From Caulobacter sp. (GTDB lineage: Bacteria > Pseudomonadota > Alphaproteobacteria > Caulobacterales > Caulobacteraceae): a stretch of 56,032 bases of DNA. Position numbers and translations under genes: made by a program. The notes beneath the pieces are model-generated. The model had not been told where the DNA came from. It searched no databases and saw nothing but the letters and a program-made list of their open reading frames with translations. The stretch is from assembly GCA_030645575.1 (NCBI GenBank), contig JAUSMJ010000051.1, forward strand, positions 1 through 56,032. Direction: 5' to 3'. Positions 28,047 through 37,011 of this stretch are shown piece by piece; the stretch's first letter is position 1; every line of letters starts with the position of its first letter.

Positions 28047-28904
28047 CTACGCCGCGCACCTGGCCTGGTCGCGGACGGTCTGGGCCCGGGTCTTCACCGA
28101 AGGCGGGGCCTTGGGATAGCGGCGGGCCAGCTCGTCCAGCGTCTGGCAGGCGTCGGCGGGCTTCTTCAGCGCCACCAATGACCGGGCCAGTTCCAGCGTC
28201 GCGTCGGGGGCCCAGGCGGTTTTGGGCCAGCCGCGGATGGCGCCGATGAAGGCCCCGGCGGCGTCGGCGTTGGCCCCGCGCACCGACAGGGTCTTGCCCA
28301 GCCAGTAGCGCGCCTCGGGACCCTTTTCCGTGTCGCCGTAGCGCTTCACGAAGGCCTGGAAGGCGGCCTCGGCGGAATCGTAGTCGCCGTCGAGCATGAA
28401 CTGGCGGGCCCGCTGGAAGTCGGCCGACGGGTCGCCGACGTCATCGGCCGCGGCCTCCTCGTCGGCCGGCGCCGGCCCGGCGGCCGCGGCGGCGGCGGCC
28501 TCGATCTGGGTCGTGCGGCCCTCCAGGGCGGCCAGCCGGTCGGCCAGGGCGCGGCTGGAGGTCTCCGAGGCGGCCAGGGCCTTGCGGGTCTGGCCCAGCT
28601 CGAAGGCCAGGGACTCGTTGGCGCCGTTGAGTTTGGTCAGGGTCTCCTCGAGATCGGAGATGCGGTCGGTCAGGGCCTGGATCTGCGATTCGGTCTCGGC
28701 CGGCATGACCACTACCGGCTTTCCGCTGTCGCGGCCCTGGAAGACGATCGAGCGCAGCTCGCGCACGACCTTCTCCATCTTGTCGAGCCGCCGGACCGAA
28801 CGGTCGTCGAGCGGATCGGGCATGGGGGTCTGCGACCAGGCGGCGGCGGCCCCGAGCGACACGGTCATGACGGCGAGGACGGCGAGGAGAGTGTTGCGCT
28901 TCAT
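28047..28904 (-). CDS. cpoB: Tol-Pal system protein CpoB (YbgF)
   Basis: A 285-residue periplasmic protein that coordinates peptidoglycan synthesis with Tol-Pal driven outer-membrane constriction. A signal peptide (MKRNTLLAVLAVMTVSLGAAAAWS) is followed by an N-terminal coiled coil (SQIQALTDRISDLEETL and following) for trimerisation, an Ala-rich linker, and C-terminal TPR repeats starting FQRARQFMLDGDYDSAEAAF. The last gene of the tol-pal cluster. The open frame to 29522 is a shadow over pal. Confidence 0.95.
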   Translation of the reverse strand: MKRNTLLAVLAVMTVSLGAAAAWSQTPMPDPLDDRSVRRLDKMEKVVRELRSIVFQGRDSGKPVVVMPAETESQIQALTDRISDLEETLTKLNGANESLAFELGQTRKALAASETSSRALADRLAALEGRTTQIEAAAAAAAGPAPADEEAAADDVGDPSADFQRARQFMLDGDYDSAEAAFQAFVKRYGDTEKGPEARYWLGKTLSVRGANADAAGAFIGAIRGWPKTAWAPDATLELARSLVALKKPADACQTLDELARRYPKAPPSVKTRAQTVRDQARCAA

Positions 28905-29016
28905 GGCGAGAAAATTCGTCCGTTGCGGCGTCGAAATTACGGCGCGAGCCGGAAAGGCAAGGAGGGGACCGCGACGAACGCGGCCCCCTCCCGGCATTTC
29001 AGCGATCGGAAACGCG

Positions 29017-29562
29017 CTAGCGCGCGCCCTCGACGATGACGGTGTGGCCGTTGCGGTTGCGGGCCCAGGCGTCCTCGTTGGAGCCCGGATCGATCGGCCG
29101 CTCCTTGCCCCAGGACAGGGTGGTGATGCGGCTGGAAGCCACGCCGCGGCTGGCCAGATAGTCGCGCACCGCGTTGGCCCGGCGGGCGCCGAGGGCCAGG
29201 TTGTACTCACGGGTGCCGCGTTCGTCGCAGTTACCCTCGATGCGCACCCGCACGTTCGGGTACTGGCGCAACCAGGCGGCCTGGGCGTCGAGCACCGGCA
29301 TCGCGTCGGAGCGGACGTCGTAGCGGTCGAGGTCGAAATAGACGAAGTCGCCGACGTTGATGACAAAGTCCTGCACCGATCCGGGGATCGGGCGGGTATC
29401 GACCGGCGCCTGCGGTCCTGGCGCGCGCGGACCAGCCGGGCCGGGGCCCGCCGACGGTCCGGGCCCGGGGCCGGGCTTGGGCTTCGAGGCGCAGGCGGCC
29501 ATCGATGCGGTGGCGGCGACAATAAGCGCCAGTCTAACGGCGCGTTTGGCGTCGAAGCTCAT
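29017..29562 (-). CDS. pal: Peptidoglycan-associated lipoprotein Pal
   Basis: A 181-residue outer-membrane lipoprotein that binds peptidoglycan and TolB. The lipobox is SMAAC (Cys at about 24). A Gly-Pro-rich linker follows, then the OmpA-like domain with YFDLDRYDVRSDA, IEGNCDERGTREYNLALG and RRANAVRDYL; the D and R of the diaminopimelate-binding NCDERGT...NLALGxRRA motif are present. The linker of the mature protein resembles that of the protein at 18811. Confidence 0.97.
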   Translation of the reverse strand: MSFDAKRAVRLALIVAATASMAACASKPKPGPGPGPSAGPGPAGPRAPGPQAPVDTRPIPGSVQDFVINVGDFVYFDLDRYDVRSDAMPVLDAQAAWLRQYPNVRVRIEGNCDERGTREYNLALGARRANAVRDYLASRGVASSRITTLSWGKERPIDPGSNEDAWARNRNGHTVIVEGAR

Positions 29563-29690
29563 TTGGCTTCCTCCTCCGGAAACGATCTATCGCGCCAATA
29601 GTGGCGCCAGAATGCGGATCAACGCGACTGAAAACTCAGACTGCACCTCACAATGGCGTCAGGCTGAAGCGCAACAACCACAATCACCGG

Positions 29691-30992
29691 TCAGTTGAGC
29701 AGCGGCGACCAGGCCGGGTCCGAGCCGGAGCCCTGATACGGCGCGGGTCGCAGGATGCGGCCGGTGATATCCACGGTCCACAAACGCGGAGAACCGCCAG
29801 GCGTTTCACGGAAGAACATCAACACCCGGCCGTTGGGCGCCCAGGTGGGGCCCTCGTCGAGGTAGCTGGAGGTCAGGATGCGCTCGTCCGAGCCGTCTGG
29901 ACGCATCACGCCGATATGGAACTGGCTGCCGGTCTGTTTGGTGAAGGCGATGAAGTCGCCGTTCGGGCTCCAGACCGGCGTCATGTAGCGGCCCTGGCCA
30001 TAGGAGACGCGCCGCGCCCCGCCGCCGTCCGCGCCCATGACGTAGATCTGCGGGCTGCCGCCGCGGTCGGAATTGAAGGCGATGCGCGTTCCGTCCGGCG
30101 AGAAGCTGGGCGAGGTGTCGATGCCCGGGTCGGAGGTCAGCTTGGCCTGCGCGCGGGTGGCCAGGTTCATCACCCAGATGTCGCTGTTGCCGCCGCGCTC
30201 GACCGAGAAGGCCACGCGCCCGCCGTCGGGCGAGAAGCGCGGGGCGAAGACCATGCCGGGGAAGCGGCCGAGCGTCTCCTGGCGGGCCGTCTCGATGTTG
30301 AACAGATAGATGCTGGAGCCGGTCGGCCGCAGCGCCATGTAGGTGATCTCCTGGCTGGTCGAGGAGAAGCGCGGCGTCATCACCACATAGCTGCCGTCGG
30401 TCAGGCTGGAGGGATTGGCCCCGTCCTGGTCCATGATCATCAGGCGTTTGACCCGGGCGCCGCGCGGCCCGCTTTCGGCGACGAACACCACGCGGGTGTC
30501 GAAATAGCCCTTCTCGCCGGTCAGTCGCTCATAGACCGCGTCGCTGATCTTGTGCGCCACGCGCCGCCAGTTCTCCGACGTCGAGGTGAACTGCAGGCCC
30601 AGCAGCTGCTCGCCGGAGAACACGTCCCACAGGCGGAAATCGACGCGCAGCTTGCCGTCGGCCTCGACGGTGATGGCCCCGTTGACCAGGGCCTGGGCGT
30701 TGATCGAGTTCCAGCCGGCGTAGTCGGGCTGGATGCCGATGTCGAGGTTGCGCTCGGGGAAGGCGGCGGCGTCGATCGGCGCGAACAGGCCCGAGCGCTC
30801 GAGGTTGCCGGCGATGACCGACGCCATCTCCGCCCCGCGTCCCGCGCCCGAGAAGGCCGGGATGGCGATGGGCAACGGGCGGACCTCGCCCTGGTTGACG
30901 TCGATCTCTATGTCCGCCCGGGCGACCCCGGGCAGGGCGGCGCCGGCCAGGAAGATGGCGCAGAGGGCGGCGAGAACGGGTCTGAGGGTCAT
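29691..30992 (-). CDS. tolB: Tol-Pal system beta-propeller protein TolB
   Basis: A 433-residue periplasmic protein linking Pal to TolA. Signal peptide [20 protein letters not shown], an N-terminal domain, then a six-bladed propeller with repeated SPDG/SPNG motifs ([59 protein letters not shown]). The start ATG 30992 gives the signal peptide; the frame extends to 31058 without homology. It is 13 bases downstream of the tolA stop. Confidence 0.97.
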   Translation of the reverse strand: MTLRPVLAALCAIFLAGAALPGVARADIEIDVNQGEVRPLPIAIPAFSGAGRGAEMASVIAGNLERSGLFAPIDAAAFPERNLDIGIQPDYAGWNSINAQALVNGAITVEADGKLRVDFRLWDVFSGEQLLGLQFTSTSENWRRVAHKISDAVYERLTGEKGYFDTRVVFVAESGPRGARVKRLMIMDQDGANPSSLTDGSYVVMTPRFSSTSQEITYMALRPTGSSIYLFNIETARQETLGRFPGMVFAPRFSPDGGRVAFSVERGGNSDIWVMNLATRAQAKLTSDPGIDTSPSFSPDGTRIAFNSDRGGSPQIYVMGADGGGARRVSYGQGRYMTPVWSPNGDFIAFTKQTGSQFHIGVMRPDGSDERILTSSYLDEGPTWAPNGRVLMFFRETPGGSPRLWTVDITGRILRPAPYQGSGSDPAWSPLLN

Positions 30993-31005
30993 CGTGGCGC
31001 TCCGG

Positions 31006-31788
31006 TCAGCGATTGGCGCAGACCTGATTGGCGTTGAAGTTGACGGTGATCTTCTCACCGTAGAGCTCGGGTGGGAAATTGGGGAAGGGTTCTGTCATTC
31101 GTATGGCGCGAACCGCGGCGTCCGATCCGGCGCGGGCCAGGGAGCCTGGCGCGGCGTCCCGGCCGGACGACACCGGGTCGGTCAGCAGCCGGCCGTTGGA
31201 CGAGACGATGAACGACACCTTGATGTTCACGTCGGCCCCGCCCTCGACCATGCAGTTGGGATTCCAGCGGCGGCCCAGGTCCGTGCCCAGCGTCAGCAGA
31301 TAGCCCTTGGCCCCGGCCGACGGGCCCCGGCTCGTCCCGACCGCCAGGGTGCGGTCCTTCTTGCCGGTTCCGCCGCCGCCGCCGGCCTGGGCGCGGGGCG
31401 GGCGCCGGGCGCTCTGGACGTCGGCCATCAGCCGGTCGAGGTCGAGCGACGGCTTGCGGGCCGGCGCGGGCGTCGGCTTTGGCGGCGTCTTGGCCGGCGG
31501 CTTGGGCGTGGAGTCGGGCAGGGGCGGCGCCACGGGAACGGGCTCGGGCTCCGGCATCGGCTCGGGCAGGATCTCCTCGCCGGCCGACATCTCCTCGACA
31601 TCGCCCTGCTCGGCCATGCGAGCTTGCGGCGGACCCTCGCTGACAATGGTGATCGGCACGCCGCCGCCCATCTGCAGCGGCTTTTTGAACCAGATTCCGG
31701 CCATGATCACGACCGCGAACAGCCCCAGGTGCATGAGCAGCGAGGCCAGCAGGGCCGGCGACATGTTCGCGCCCGACCGTCTGCTCAC
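31006..31788 (-). CDS. tolA: TolA-like protein (TonB C-terminal domain)
   Basis: A 260-residue inner-membrane protein. One N-terminal helix (about 12-33), a long Pro/Glu-rich then Pro/Lys-rich periplasmic linker ([17 protein letters not shown]), and a C-terminal TonB/TolA-type domain ending [19 protein letters not shown]. It transmits energy from TolQR to TolB/Pal. The start is GTG 31788, with a GGGGGG stretch 5 bases upstream; ATG 31764 is an alternative. Confidence 0.93.
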   Translation of the reverse strand: MSRRSGANMSPALLASLLMHLGLFAVVIMAGIWFKKPLQMGGGVPITIVSEGPPQARMAEQGDVEEMSAGEEILPEPMPEPEPVPVAPPLPDSTPKPPAKTPPKPTPAPARKPSLDLDRLMADVQSARRPPRAQAGGGGGTGKKDRTLAVGTSRGPSAGAKGYLLTLGTDLGRRWNPNCMVEGGADVNIKVSFIVSSNGRLLTDPVSSGRDAAPGSLARAGSDAAVRAIRMTEPFPNFPPELYGEKITVNFNANQVCANR

Positions 31789-31803
31789 GACAGCCCCCCA
31801 AAT

Positions 31804-31902
31804 CCGCTCATCCCCGCGAAGGCGGGGACCCAGGCGTTTTTACGGTCAGCACCGGGCCGAACAGAAAAAACCTGGGCCCCCGCCTTCGCGGGGATGAGCG
31901 GA
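31804..31902. repeat. Family D inverted repeat between tolR and tolA
   Basis: CTCATCCCCGCGAAGGCGGG with GACCCAGGC, then TTTTT, and a mirror-image copy AAAAAACCTGGG with CCCCGCCTTCGCGGGGATGAG. Each half contains the palindrome CCCCGC-GAAG-GCGGGG. This CATCCCCGCGAAGGCGGGG type of repeat is widespread in proteobacteria. It separates tolR from tolA and is within the predicted tol transcript. Confidence 0.88.
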
Positions 31903-31918
31903 GGAGGCAGGTCCAGCA

Positions 31919-32413
31919 TCATTTTGCCGGGACCTCGGGCGCAACCGCCGCCCCCGAACTCGGTCCGCCGGTGTCGGTGATCAGGTTGATCTTCGAGAAC
32001 CCGCCTGTCGACAGGGCCGCCATCACCCGGGCGACCACCTCGTAGGAGGCCTTGCCGTCGGCGCGGACATAGATCGGCTTGTCGTAGCCGGCGCTGGCCA
32101 TGGCCGAGAGCCGGGGTTTGAGCGCGGCGAACGGGATCTCCGTCTCGCCGACGAACAGGGCCCCGTCGGCCTTGACCGTCAGGGTGATCGGCTCGGACTG
32201 GTCCTGCATCGCGCCGGCCTCGGTCTTGGGCAGCTCGATGGGCACGCCGCTGGTCAGCAGCGGGGCGCTGATCATGAAGATGATCAGCAGCACCAGCATC
32301 ACATCGACCAGCGGGGTGACGTTGATCTCGGAAAGCGCGCCGCGCCGGCCGCGGCCGCGCCGGCCGCGCCGCTTGCCGACCGCGCCGAAGGCGTCTGTGG
32401 ACGACAGGGCCAT
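31919..32413 (-). CDS. tolR: Tol-Pal system proton channel subunit TolR (ExbD family)
   Basis: A 164-residue ExbD/TolR protein. A basic N-terminus, then the family motif [20 protein letters not shown] with the proton-carrying Asp in the single transmembrane helix, and the periplasmic domain. With TolQ it uses the proton gradient to drive TolA. Start at 32413, 3 bases after the tolQ stop. Confidence 0.96.
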   Translation of the reverse strand: MALSSTDAFGAVGKRRGRRGRGRRGALSEINVTPLVDVMLVLLIIFMISAPLLTSGVPIELPKTEAGAMQDQSEPITLTVKADGALFVGETEIPFAALKPRLSAMASAGYDKPIYVRADGKASYEVVARVMAALSTGGFSKINLITDTGGPSSGAAVAPEVPAK

Positions 32414-32416
32414 GGC

Positions 32417-33115
32417 TCAGATCTTCTCCGCCAGGCGGCGCTGGATGGCCGTCGACAGGTCGTCGGCGAAGCCTTCCAGCCGGGCGGCGAACTTGCCCGC
32501 GTCGGTCGAGAACTTGTTGTAGGCGATATAGGCCGGGATGGCGGCGGCCAGGCCGATGGCCGTGGCGAACAGGGCCTCGGCGATCGCCGGCGCGACGACG
32601 GCCAGCGAGGTGTTCTTCTCGATGGCGATGTTCTGGAACGCGTGCATGATGCCCCAGACGGTGCCGAACAGGCCGATGAACGGCGAGGCCGTGGCGACGA
32701 TGGCCAGGCTGCCGAGGCCATCCTCGACCTTCTGGCTCTCGCGGGCGATGTTGCTGTCCAGCACCCGGTCGATCCGCTGGATCAAGAGGGCCGTCTGGGT
32801 GTCGCCCATGGCCCCGCGCGCGCGGGCTTCCTTCCATTCGCGCAAGGCCGCGTTGAGCAGTTTGGGCAGCGGATGCTTGCTGCCGGCGGCCTCCTGGCCG
32901 ACCTCCTCGAGCGGCCGGCCGCCGCCGACCTTGTCCTCGAACCGGTTGGCCTCGGCGTTCAGCGAGCCGAAACGGAACAGCTTGTCGATGATCACCGCCC
33001 AGGACCACAGCGAGGCCAGGGCCAGGCCGACCATGACCAGGCGCACCACCCAGTCGGCGTTGCTCCACAGGGTGATGATGGAAAAGGTGTCGGCCGAAAT
33101 CGTCTGGGCGTCCAT
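32417..33115 (-). CDS. tolQ: Tol-Pal system proton channel subunit TolQ (ExbB/MotA family)
   Basis: A 232-residue membrane protein of the MotA/TolQ/ExbB family with three transmembrane helices. Signature residues [16 protein letters not shown] and [26 protein letters not shown] line the proton path. Start ATG 33115, adjacent to ybgC upstream and tolR downstream. Confidence 0.97.
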   Translation of the reverse strand: MDAQTISADTFSIITLWSNADWVVRLVMVGLALASLWSWAVIIDKLFRFGSLNAEANRFEDKVGGGRPLEEVGQEAAGSKHPLPKLLNAALREWKEARARGAMGDTQTALLIQRIDRVLDSNIARESQKVEDGLGSLAIVATASPFIGLFGTVWGIMHAFQNIAIEKNTSLAVVAPAIAEALFATAIGLAAAIPAYIAYNKFSTDAGKFAARLEGFADDLSTAIQRRLAEKI

Positions 33116-33195
33116 GCGGTCGCATCCCCTGGGCAGGCTGGCCGCAATTCACGCGTGCGGCTTTGGTGAAACTATGGCGCAGGCCTTAACGGGCC

Positions 33196-33687
33196 TTAAC
33201 CCTCATCCTTGCAAAACCAGGGCCGCAGCACATCGACAAGTCCCGCCGGCGGTTTGCGTGGCTTTCCGTCGAGACTGATGCAGGCGGCCGACACCTGGGC
33301 CGTTGCGATCAGGTCCCCGCCGCGGGTGATGCGCTGGCTGACCTGCAACCGCGCGCCCTTCGCCTGGTCATAGGTGGTGATGACCTGCAGGGCGTCGTCA
33401 ATCTTCGCCGGCCGTTTGAAGTCGATCTCCATCCGCGTGACCACGAACGCCGCCGGATCATGCCGCTCCAGCAGATCGCTGTGCGACACCCCCGCCAGCC
33501 GCAGGAAGTCGCTCCGCCCCCGCTCGAAATAACGCACGTAGTTGGCGTGATAGACCACCCCGGTGAAGTCGGTGTCTTCATAATAGACGCGGACCGGCAG
33601 GATATGCTCACGGCCCTCGAAGCGGCCGGCGGTGGGGGCGTCCTGATCCATCGCTGAATCATTAGGGGAAGGAGCGGGCGCCGTCAT
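33196..33687 (-). CDS. ybgC: Tol-Pal-associated acyl-CoA thioesterase YbgC
   Basis: A hotdog-fold thioesterase of about 163 residues. The core motif YYEDTDFTGVVYHANYVRYF with the catalytic Asp and the ERGRSDFLR segment identify YbgC/4HBT. It is the usual first gene of the tol-pal cluster. ATG 33687 is preferred; the further ATG at 33708 lies in a repeat fragment, and ATG 33651 is an alternative. Confidence 0.95.
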   Translation of the reverse strand: MTAPAPSPNDSAMDQDAPTAGRFEGREHILPVRVYYEDTDFTGVVYHANYVRYFERGRSDFLRLAGVSHSDLLERHDPAAFVVTRMEIDFKRPAKIDDALQVITTYDQAKGARLQVSQRITRGGDLIATAQVSAACISLDGKPRKPPAGLVDVLRPWFCKDEG

Positions 33688-33696
33688 CCCACTGGC

Positions 33697-33719
33697 GTCC
33701 CTCCCCATGGAGGGGGAGA
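33697..33719. repeat. Family C fragment between ruvB and ybgC
   Basis: CCCTCCCC-ATGG-AGGGGGAG, a single end hairpin of the family C palindromic element, directly before the ruvB stop. It looks like a solo or decayed copy. Confidence 0.6.
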
Positions 33720-33723
33720 GAAT

Positions 33724-34758
33724 TCACCCCTCGTCGAACAGCCCCGGAGCCCCCTTCGGCGCCGGCGGTTCCTTCAGGCCCAGGTGCAGATAGGCCTTGC
33801 CACAGGCCACCCGGCCCCTCGGGGTGCGCTGGATGAAGCCCTGTTGCAGCAGGAAGGGCTCGATGACGTCCTCGACCGCGTCGCGGGCCTCGGCGATGGC
33901 GTAGGCGAGGGTCTCGACCCCGGCCGGGCCGCCGCCGTAGTTCTCGATCAGGGCGCGCATGTAGCGGCGGTCGAGCGAATCGAGCCCGGCCTCATCGACC
34001 TCCAGCCGGGCCAGGGCCCGGGCCGCGTGGCCCTTGTCGATCAGCGGCGCCCCGTCGGCGGCGGCGAAGTCGCGCACGCGGCGCAGCAGCCGGCCGGCGA
34101 CGCGCGGCGTGCCCCGGGCACGGGCGGCGATCTCGGCGGCGCCGTCCTCGCTGAGCGGCGCGCCCATCTTGCGGGCCGCGCCCAGCAGCACCCGCTGCAG
34201 CTCCAGCGGCGTGTAGAACTCCAGCCGCAGCGGGATGCCGAACCGGTCGCGCAGCGGCGTCGCCAGCAGACCCGCTCGCGTCGTGGCCGCCACCAGGGTG
34301 AAGGGCGCCAGATCGATGCGGATTGACCGCGCCGAGGGCCCGTCGCCGATGATCAGGTCCAGCACGTGGTCCTCCATGGCCGGATAGAGGATCTCCTCCA
34401 CATTGGCGGCCAGCCGGTGGATCTCGTCGATGAACAGCACGTCGCGCGGTTCAAGATTGGTCAGGATGGCGGCCAGGTCGCCGGCCTTGGCCAGCACCGG
34501 CCCGCTGGTGGCGCGGAAACCGACGCCCAGCTCGCGCGCGACGATCTGCGCCAGGGTCGTCTTGCCCAGCCCCGGCGGGCCGAACAGCAGCACGTGATCA
34601 AGCGCCTCGTTACGATCCCGGGCCGCATCGATGAACACCTTGAGGTTGGCCTTGGTCTGCTCCTGCCCGACGAACTCGGCCAGGGTCTGCGGTCGCAGCG
34701 CCTTGTCGGTGGCTTCGAAGGGGGCGGCCTCGCCGGAGATGATGCGGTCGTCGGTCAT
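33724..34758 (-). CDS. ruvB: Holliday junction branch migration ATPase RuvB
   Basis: A 344-residue AAA+ motor that, with RuvA, moves Holliday junctions. Walker A GPPGLGKT at 60-67, Walker B LFIDEIH, the sensor and arginine-finger region [11 protein letters not shown] and the C-terminal winged helix (IQRTPRGR) are present. It follows ruvA; a family A repeat separates them. Confidence 0.97.
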   Translation of the reverse strand: MTDDRIISGEAAPFEATDKALRPQTLAEFVGQEQTKANLKVFIDAARDRNEALDHVLLFGPPGLGKTTLAQIVARELGVGFRATSGPVLAKAGDLAAILTNLEPRDVLFIDEIHRLAANVEEILYPAMEDHVLDLIIGDGPSARSIRIDLAPFTLVAATTRAGLLATPLRDRFGIPLRLEFYTPLELQRVLLGAARKMGAPLSEDGAAEIAARARGTPRVAGRLLRRVRDFAAADGAPLIDKGHAARALARLEVDEAGLDSLDRRYMRALIENYGGGPAGVETLAYAIAEARDAVEDVIEPFLLQQGFIQRTPRGRVACGKAYLHLGLKEPPAPKGAPGLFDEG

Positions 34759-34770
34759 GGGGTGGGGCCG

Positions 34771-34890
34771 TTGCGTGGTTCGAGACGCTCGCCTGCGGGC
34801 TCGCTCCTCACCATGACGAACAGAGGTGCGGCCCACCCATTACCGTCATCCTGAGGAGCGGCGAAGCCGCGTCTCGAAGGACGCACAACG
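34771..34890. repeat. Family A inverted pair between ruvA and ruvB (copy 4)
   Basis: TTGCGTGGTTCGAGACGCTC and CTCGCTCCTCACCATGACG face CGTCATCCTGAGGAGCGGCG and CGTCTCGAAGGACGCA. It is almost the same as copy 1 at 5596-5708 and lies inside the ruvAB transcript. Confidence 0.88.
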
Positions 34891-34903
34891 CTTCCGCAGC
34901 CCG

Positions 34904-35524
34904 TCACCGCCCGATCTCCTTCAGCGCGGCCTTGATCAGGGACGAGACGTCCGCCTCCTCGCCCAGATGCCCGACGGCATGCTCGACGGCGCGTCGGCCG
35001 ACCGGTTCGGCGATGCCCAGGCCCATCAGGGCCGCCACGGTCTCGCCGGTGGCGCTGACCCTGTGGACCTTCGGCGCCTCGCCGGGCTCCGAAGGCGCGC
35101 CGGCGCTGACCAGCCCGTCGCCGAGCGGCTTGCCCTTCAGCTCCAGCACGATGCGCTGGGCCAGTTTGGGGCCGACGCCGTTGGCCCGGGCGACCAGCGC
35201 CTGGTCGCCGCGCTGCACCGCCCCGGCCAGCTCGGCCGGCGGCAGCACGTCCAGCACGGCCATGGCCGCCTTGGGCCCGACCCCCTGGATCGCCTGCAGC
35301 AGCACGAACACGCCGCGCTCCTCGCGGGTCGAAAAGCCGTACAGGCGCGGGCCCTGGGCCTCGCTCCACTGGTGCTCGACATGGACCACGGTCTCGTCGC
35401 CGACGGGCGGCAGGCGGCCCAGGGTGCGCGATCCGCAGCGCACGACATAGCCGACGCCGCCGACGTCGATCAGCGCCTCTTCCTCGCCGATCTCGGCGAC
35501 GATCCCGCGCAGCCGGCCGATCAT
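34904..35524 (-). CDS. ruvA: Holliday junction DNA helicase subunit RuvA
   Basis: A 206-residue junction-binding protein. N-terminal OB fold ([20 protein letters not shown]), helix-hairpin-helix motifs ([17 protein letters not shown] and [13 protein letters not shown]), and a C-terminal RuvB-binding domain. The start overlaps the ruvC stop by 4 bases (ATGA). Confidence 0.97.
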   Translation of the reverse strand: MIGRLRGIVAEIGEEEALIDVGGVGYVVRCGSRTLGRLPPVGDETVVHVEHQWSEAQGPRLYGFSTREERGVFVLLQAIQGVGPKAAMAVLDVLPPAELAGAVQRGDQALVARANGVGPKLAQRIVLELKGKPLGDGLVSAGAPSEPGEAPKVHRVSATGETVAALMGLGIAEPVGRRAVEHAVGHLGEEADVSSLIKAALKEIGR

Positions 35525-36024
35525 GCCACCTGCCTCAGGGCCCGGGTGCGGCGCGAGTGGGCGTGGGTGATGGCCACGGCCAGGGCGTCGGCCGCGTCCT
35601 GCGTCGGCGAGCCGGCGGTCGGCAGCAGCCGGGCGATCATGAAGGCGATCTGGCCCTTGTCGGCGGCGCCCGTGCCGACGACGCACTTCTTGACCTCGCG
35701 GGCCGCGTATTCGGCGACGGTCAGGCCGGCCTTCGCCGGGGCGATCATCGCCGCCGCGCGGGCCTGGCCCAGCTTCAGTGTCGACTGGGGATTGGCGTTG
35801 ACGAAGGTCTCCTCGACGGCCGCCTCATGCGGCCCATGGGTGGCGATCACCGCGCCGATGCCGTCGAACAGACTCAGAAGCCGTTCGGCCAGCGGGGCCT
35901 TGTCGTTTGAGGTGATCACCCCGTGCGCGACCCACGTCAGGCGCGACCCCTCGACCGCGATCACGCCCCAACCGGTGCGCCGCAGACCAGGATCGAGCCC
36001 GAGAATCCGAATCGCGTTCATCAT
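35521..36024 (-). CDS. ruvC: Holliday junction resolvase RuvC
   Basis: A 166-167 residue endonuclease that cuts Holliday junctions. Catalytic acidic residues are in [35 protein letters not shown], and the final [10 protein letters not shown]. Two adjacent ATG codons (36024 and 36021) can start it. It heads the ruvCAB operon and has an SOS box 20 bases upstream. Confidence 0.97.
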   Translation of the reverse strand: MMNAIRILGLDPGLRRTGWGVIAVEGSRLTWVAHGVITSNDKAPLAERLLSLFDGIGAVIATHGPHEAAVEETFVNANPQSTLKLGQARAAAMIAPAKAGLTVAEYAAREVKKCVVGTGAADKGQIAFMIARLLPTAGSPTQDAADALAVAITHAHSRRTRALRQVA

Positions 36025-36043
36025 GTGTTCTACTACTGTGGCC

Positions 36044-36058
36044 GAACACTTTACGAAC
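36044..36058 (-). promoter_or_regulatory. LexA SOS box (GTTC-N7-GTTC) of ruvCAB
   Basis: On the minus strand GTTCGTAAAGTGTTC is an exact match to the alphaproteobacterial LexA operator GTTC-N7-GTTC. It lies 20 bases before the ruvC start and 11 bases past the mgtC-like stop, so ruvCAB is most likely SOS-induced. Confidence 0.85.
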
Positions 36059-36068
36059 TGCAAAGGCG

Positions 36069-36779
36069 CTACGCGTTGCGCGGCTCGATCTCGAACTCGA
36101 TGACCTTGTGGTCGGCGCGCAGTTCGGCGGCGAGGCGGTCGATGGCGCTGCGGTTGAGGGCGCTGACCGTGGCTCCGTGCTCGATGAACTGGCCCTTCTT
36201 CAGCAGCCGCTCGCTGAGCGGGGCGGACTTCAGGCCCAGCGCCTTGAGCCGTTCGCGCAGCTCCTCGGCGCCGGGCGCCGCGCCGCGGGCGTAGCGGATG
36301 GTGATGTCGGCCAGCGACTGCTGCGGCAGCCGCTGGTCGATCAGGCGAAAGCCGGCCAGCACCATCAGGGCCAGCACCGTGCCGCTGATCGCCACCTGCC
36401 AGAAGCCAATGCCGAACAGGATGCCGATGCAGCTGGTGGTCCAGACCGAGGCGGCCGTGGTCAGGCCGTGGACGTTGAAGCCGGAGCGGAAGATCACCCC
36501 GCCGCCGAGGAAGCCGACGCCGGTCAGGATGCCGTGGGCCATGCGCACCGGGTCGATGCGGATCACCTCCTGCGGCGTCGATGGTCCGATCCAGGCCATC
36601 TGGTGATTGGCCGCCACCATCAGCAGGGCCGAGGTCAGGGCCAGCAGGCTGTGGGTGCGGAAGCCGGCAGGCTGGCCGCGAAAACCGCGCTCGAATCCGA
36701 TGCAACCGCCGGCCAGCAGCGCGCCGACGAGCGGCAGAATATATTGCGGATTCAACGCAGTGCTTAGAAACTGATCCAT
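36069..36779 (-). CDS. MgtC/SapB family membrane protein
   Basis: A 236-residue protein with an MgtC-type membrane domain of four or five helices (IGFERGFRGQPAGFRTHSLL and VGFLGGGVIFRSGFNVHGLT are the signatures) and a C-terminal ACT-like cytoplasmic domain (about 155-236). MgtC proteins help growth in low Mg2+ or affect the F-ATPase; the role here is not certain. ATG 36779 has a perfect GGAGGA upstream; the longer frame is repeat sequence. Confidence 0.92.
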   Translation of the reverse strand: MDQFLSTALNPQYILPLVGALLAGGCIGFERGFRGQPAGFRTHSLLALTSALLMVAANHQMAWIGPSTPQEVIRIDPVRMAHGILTGVGFLGGGVIFRSGFNVHGLTTAASVWTTSCIGILFGIGFWQVAISGTVLALMVLAGFRLIDQRLPQQSLADITIRYARGAAPGAEELRERLKALGLKSAPLSERLLKKGQFIEHGATVSALNRSAIDRLAAELRADHKVIEFEIEPRNA

Positions 36780-36830
36780 AAAAATCCTCCGAACCCGGAA
36801 CAATGCGCTGATTGGGGACGGATGCAAATG

Positions 36831-36951
36831 TTGCGTCCTTCGAGACGCTCGCCTGAAGGCTCGCTCCTCAGGATGACGTAGAGGGCTGGGCTTCAAAGGT
36901 ATTCGTCATGGCGAGGAACGGACCCTCGGGTCCGCGTCTCGAACCACGCAC
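36831..36951. repeat. Family A inverted pair before the M20 genes (copy 5)
   Basis: TTGCGTCCTTCGAGACGCTC, then CTCGCTCCTCAGGATGACG, facing CGTCATGGCGAGGAACG and GCGTCTCGAACCACGCAC. It lies between the divergent mgtC-like and M20 genes, so the promoter of the M20 pair must lie in or just after it. Confidence 0.87.
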
Positions 36952-37011
36952 TCTTGCGCCGCCATGCCCGAAGGGTGTGAAACTGCGCGCTCAGTCGAGG
37001 GGGAGTGAGTC

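Noticed and set aside
33186..33199. TTAAC-GGGCC-TTAAC as a CtrA site
   Set aside because: The spacing between the TTAA boxes is 6, not 7, and it overlaps the ybgC stop codon in the middle of a co-directional operon.
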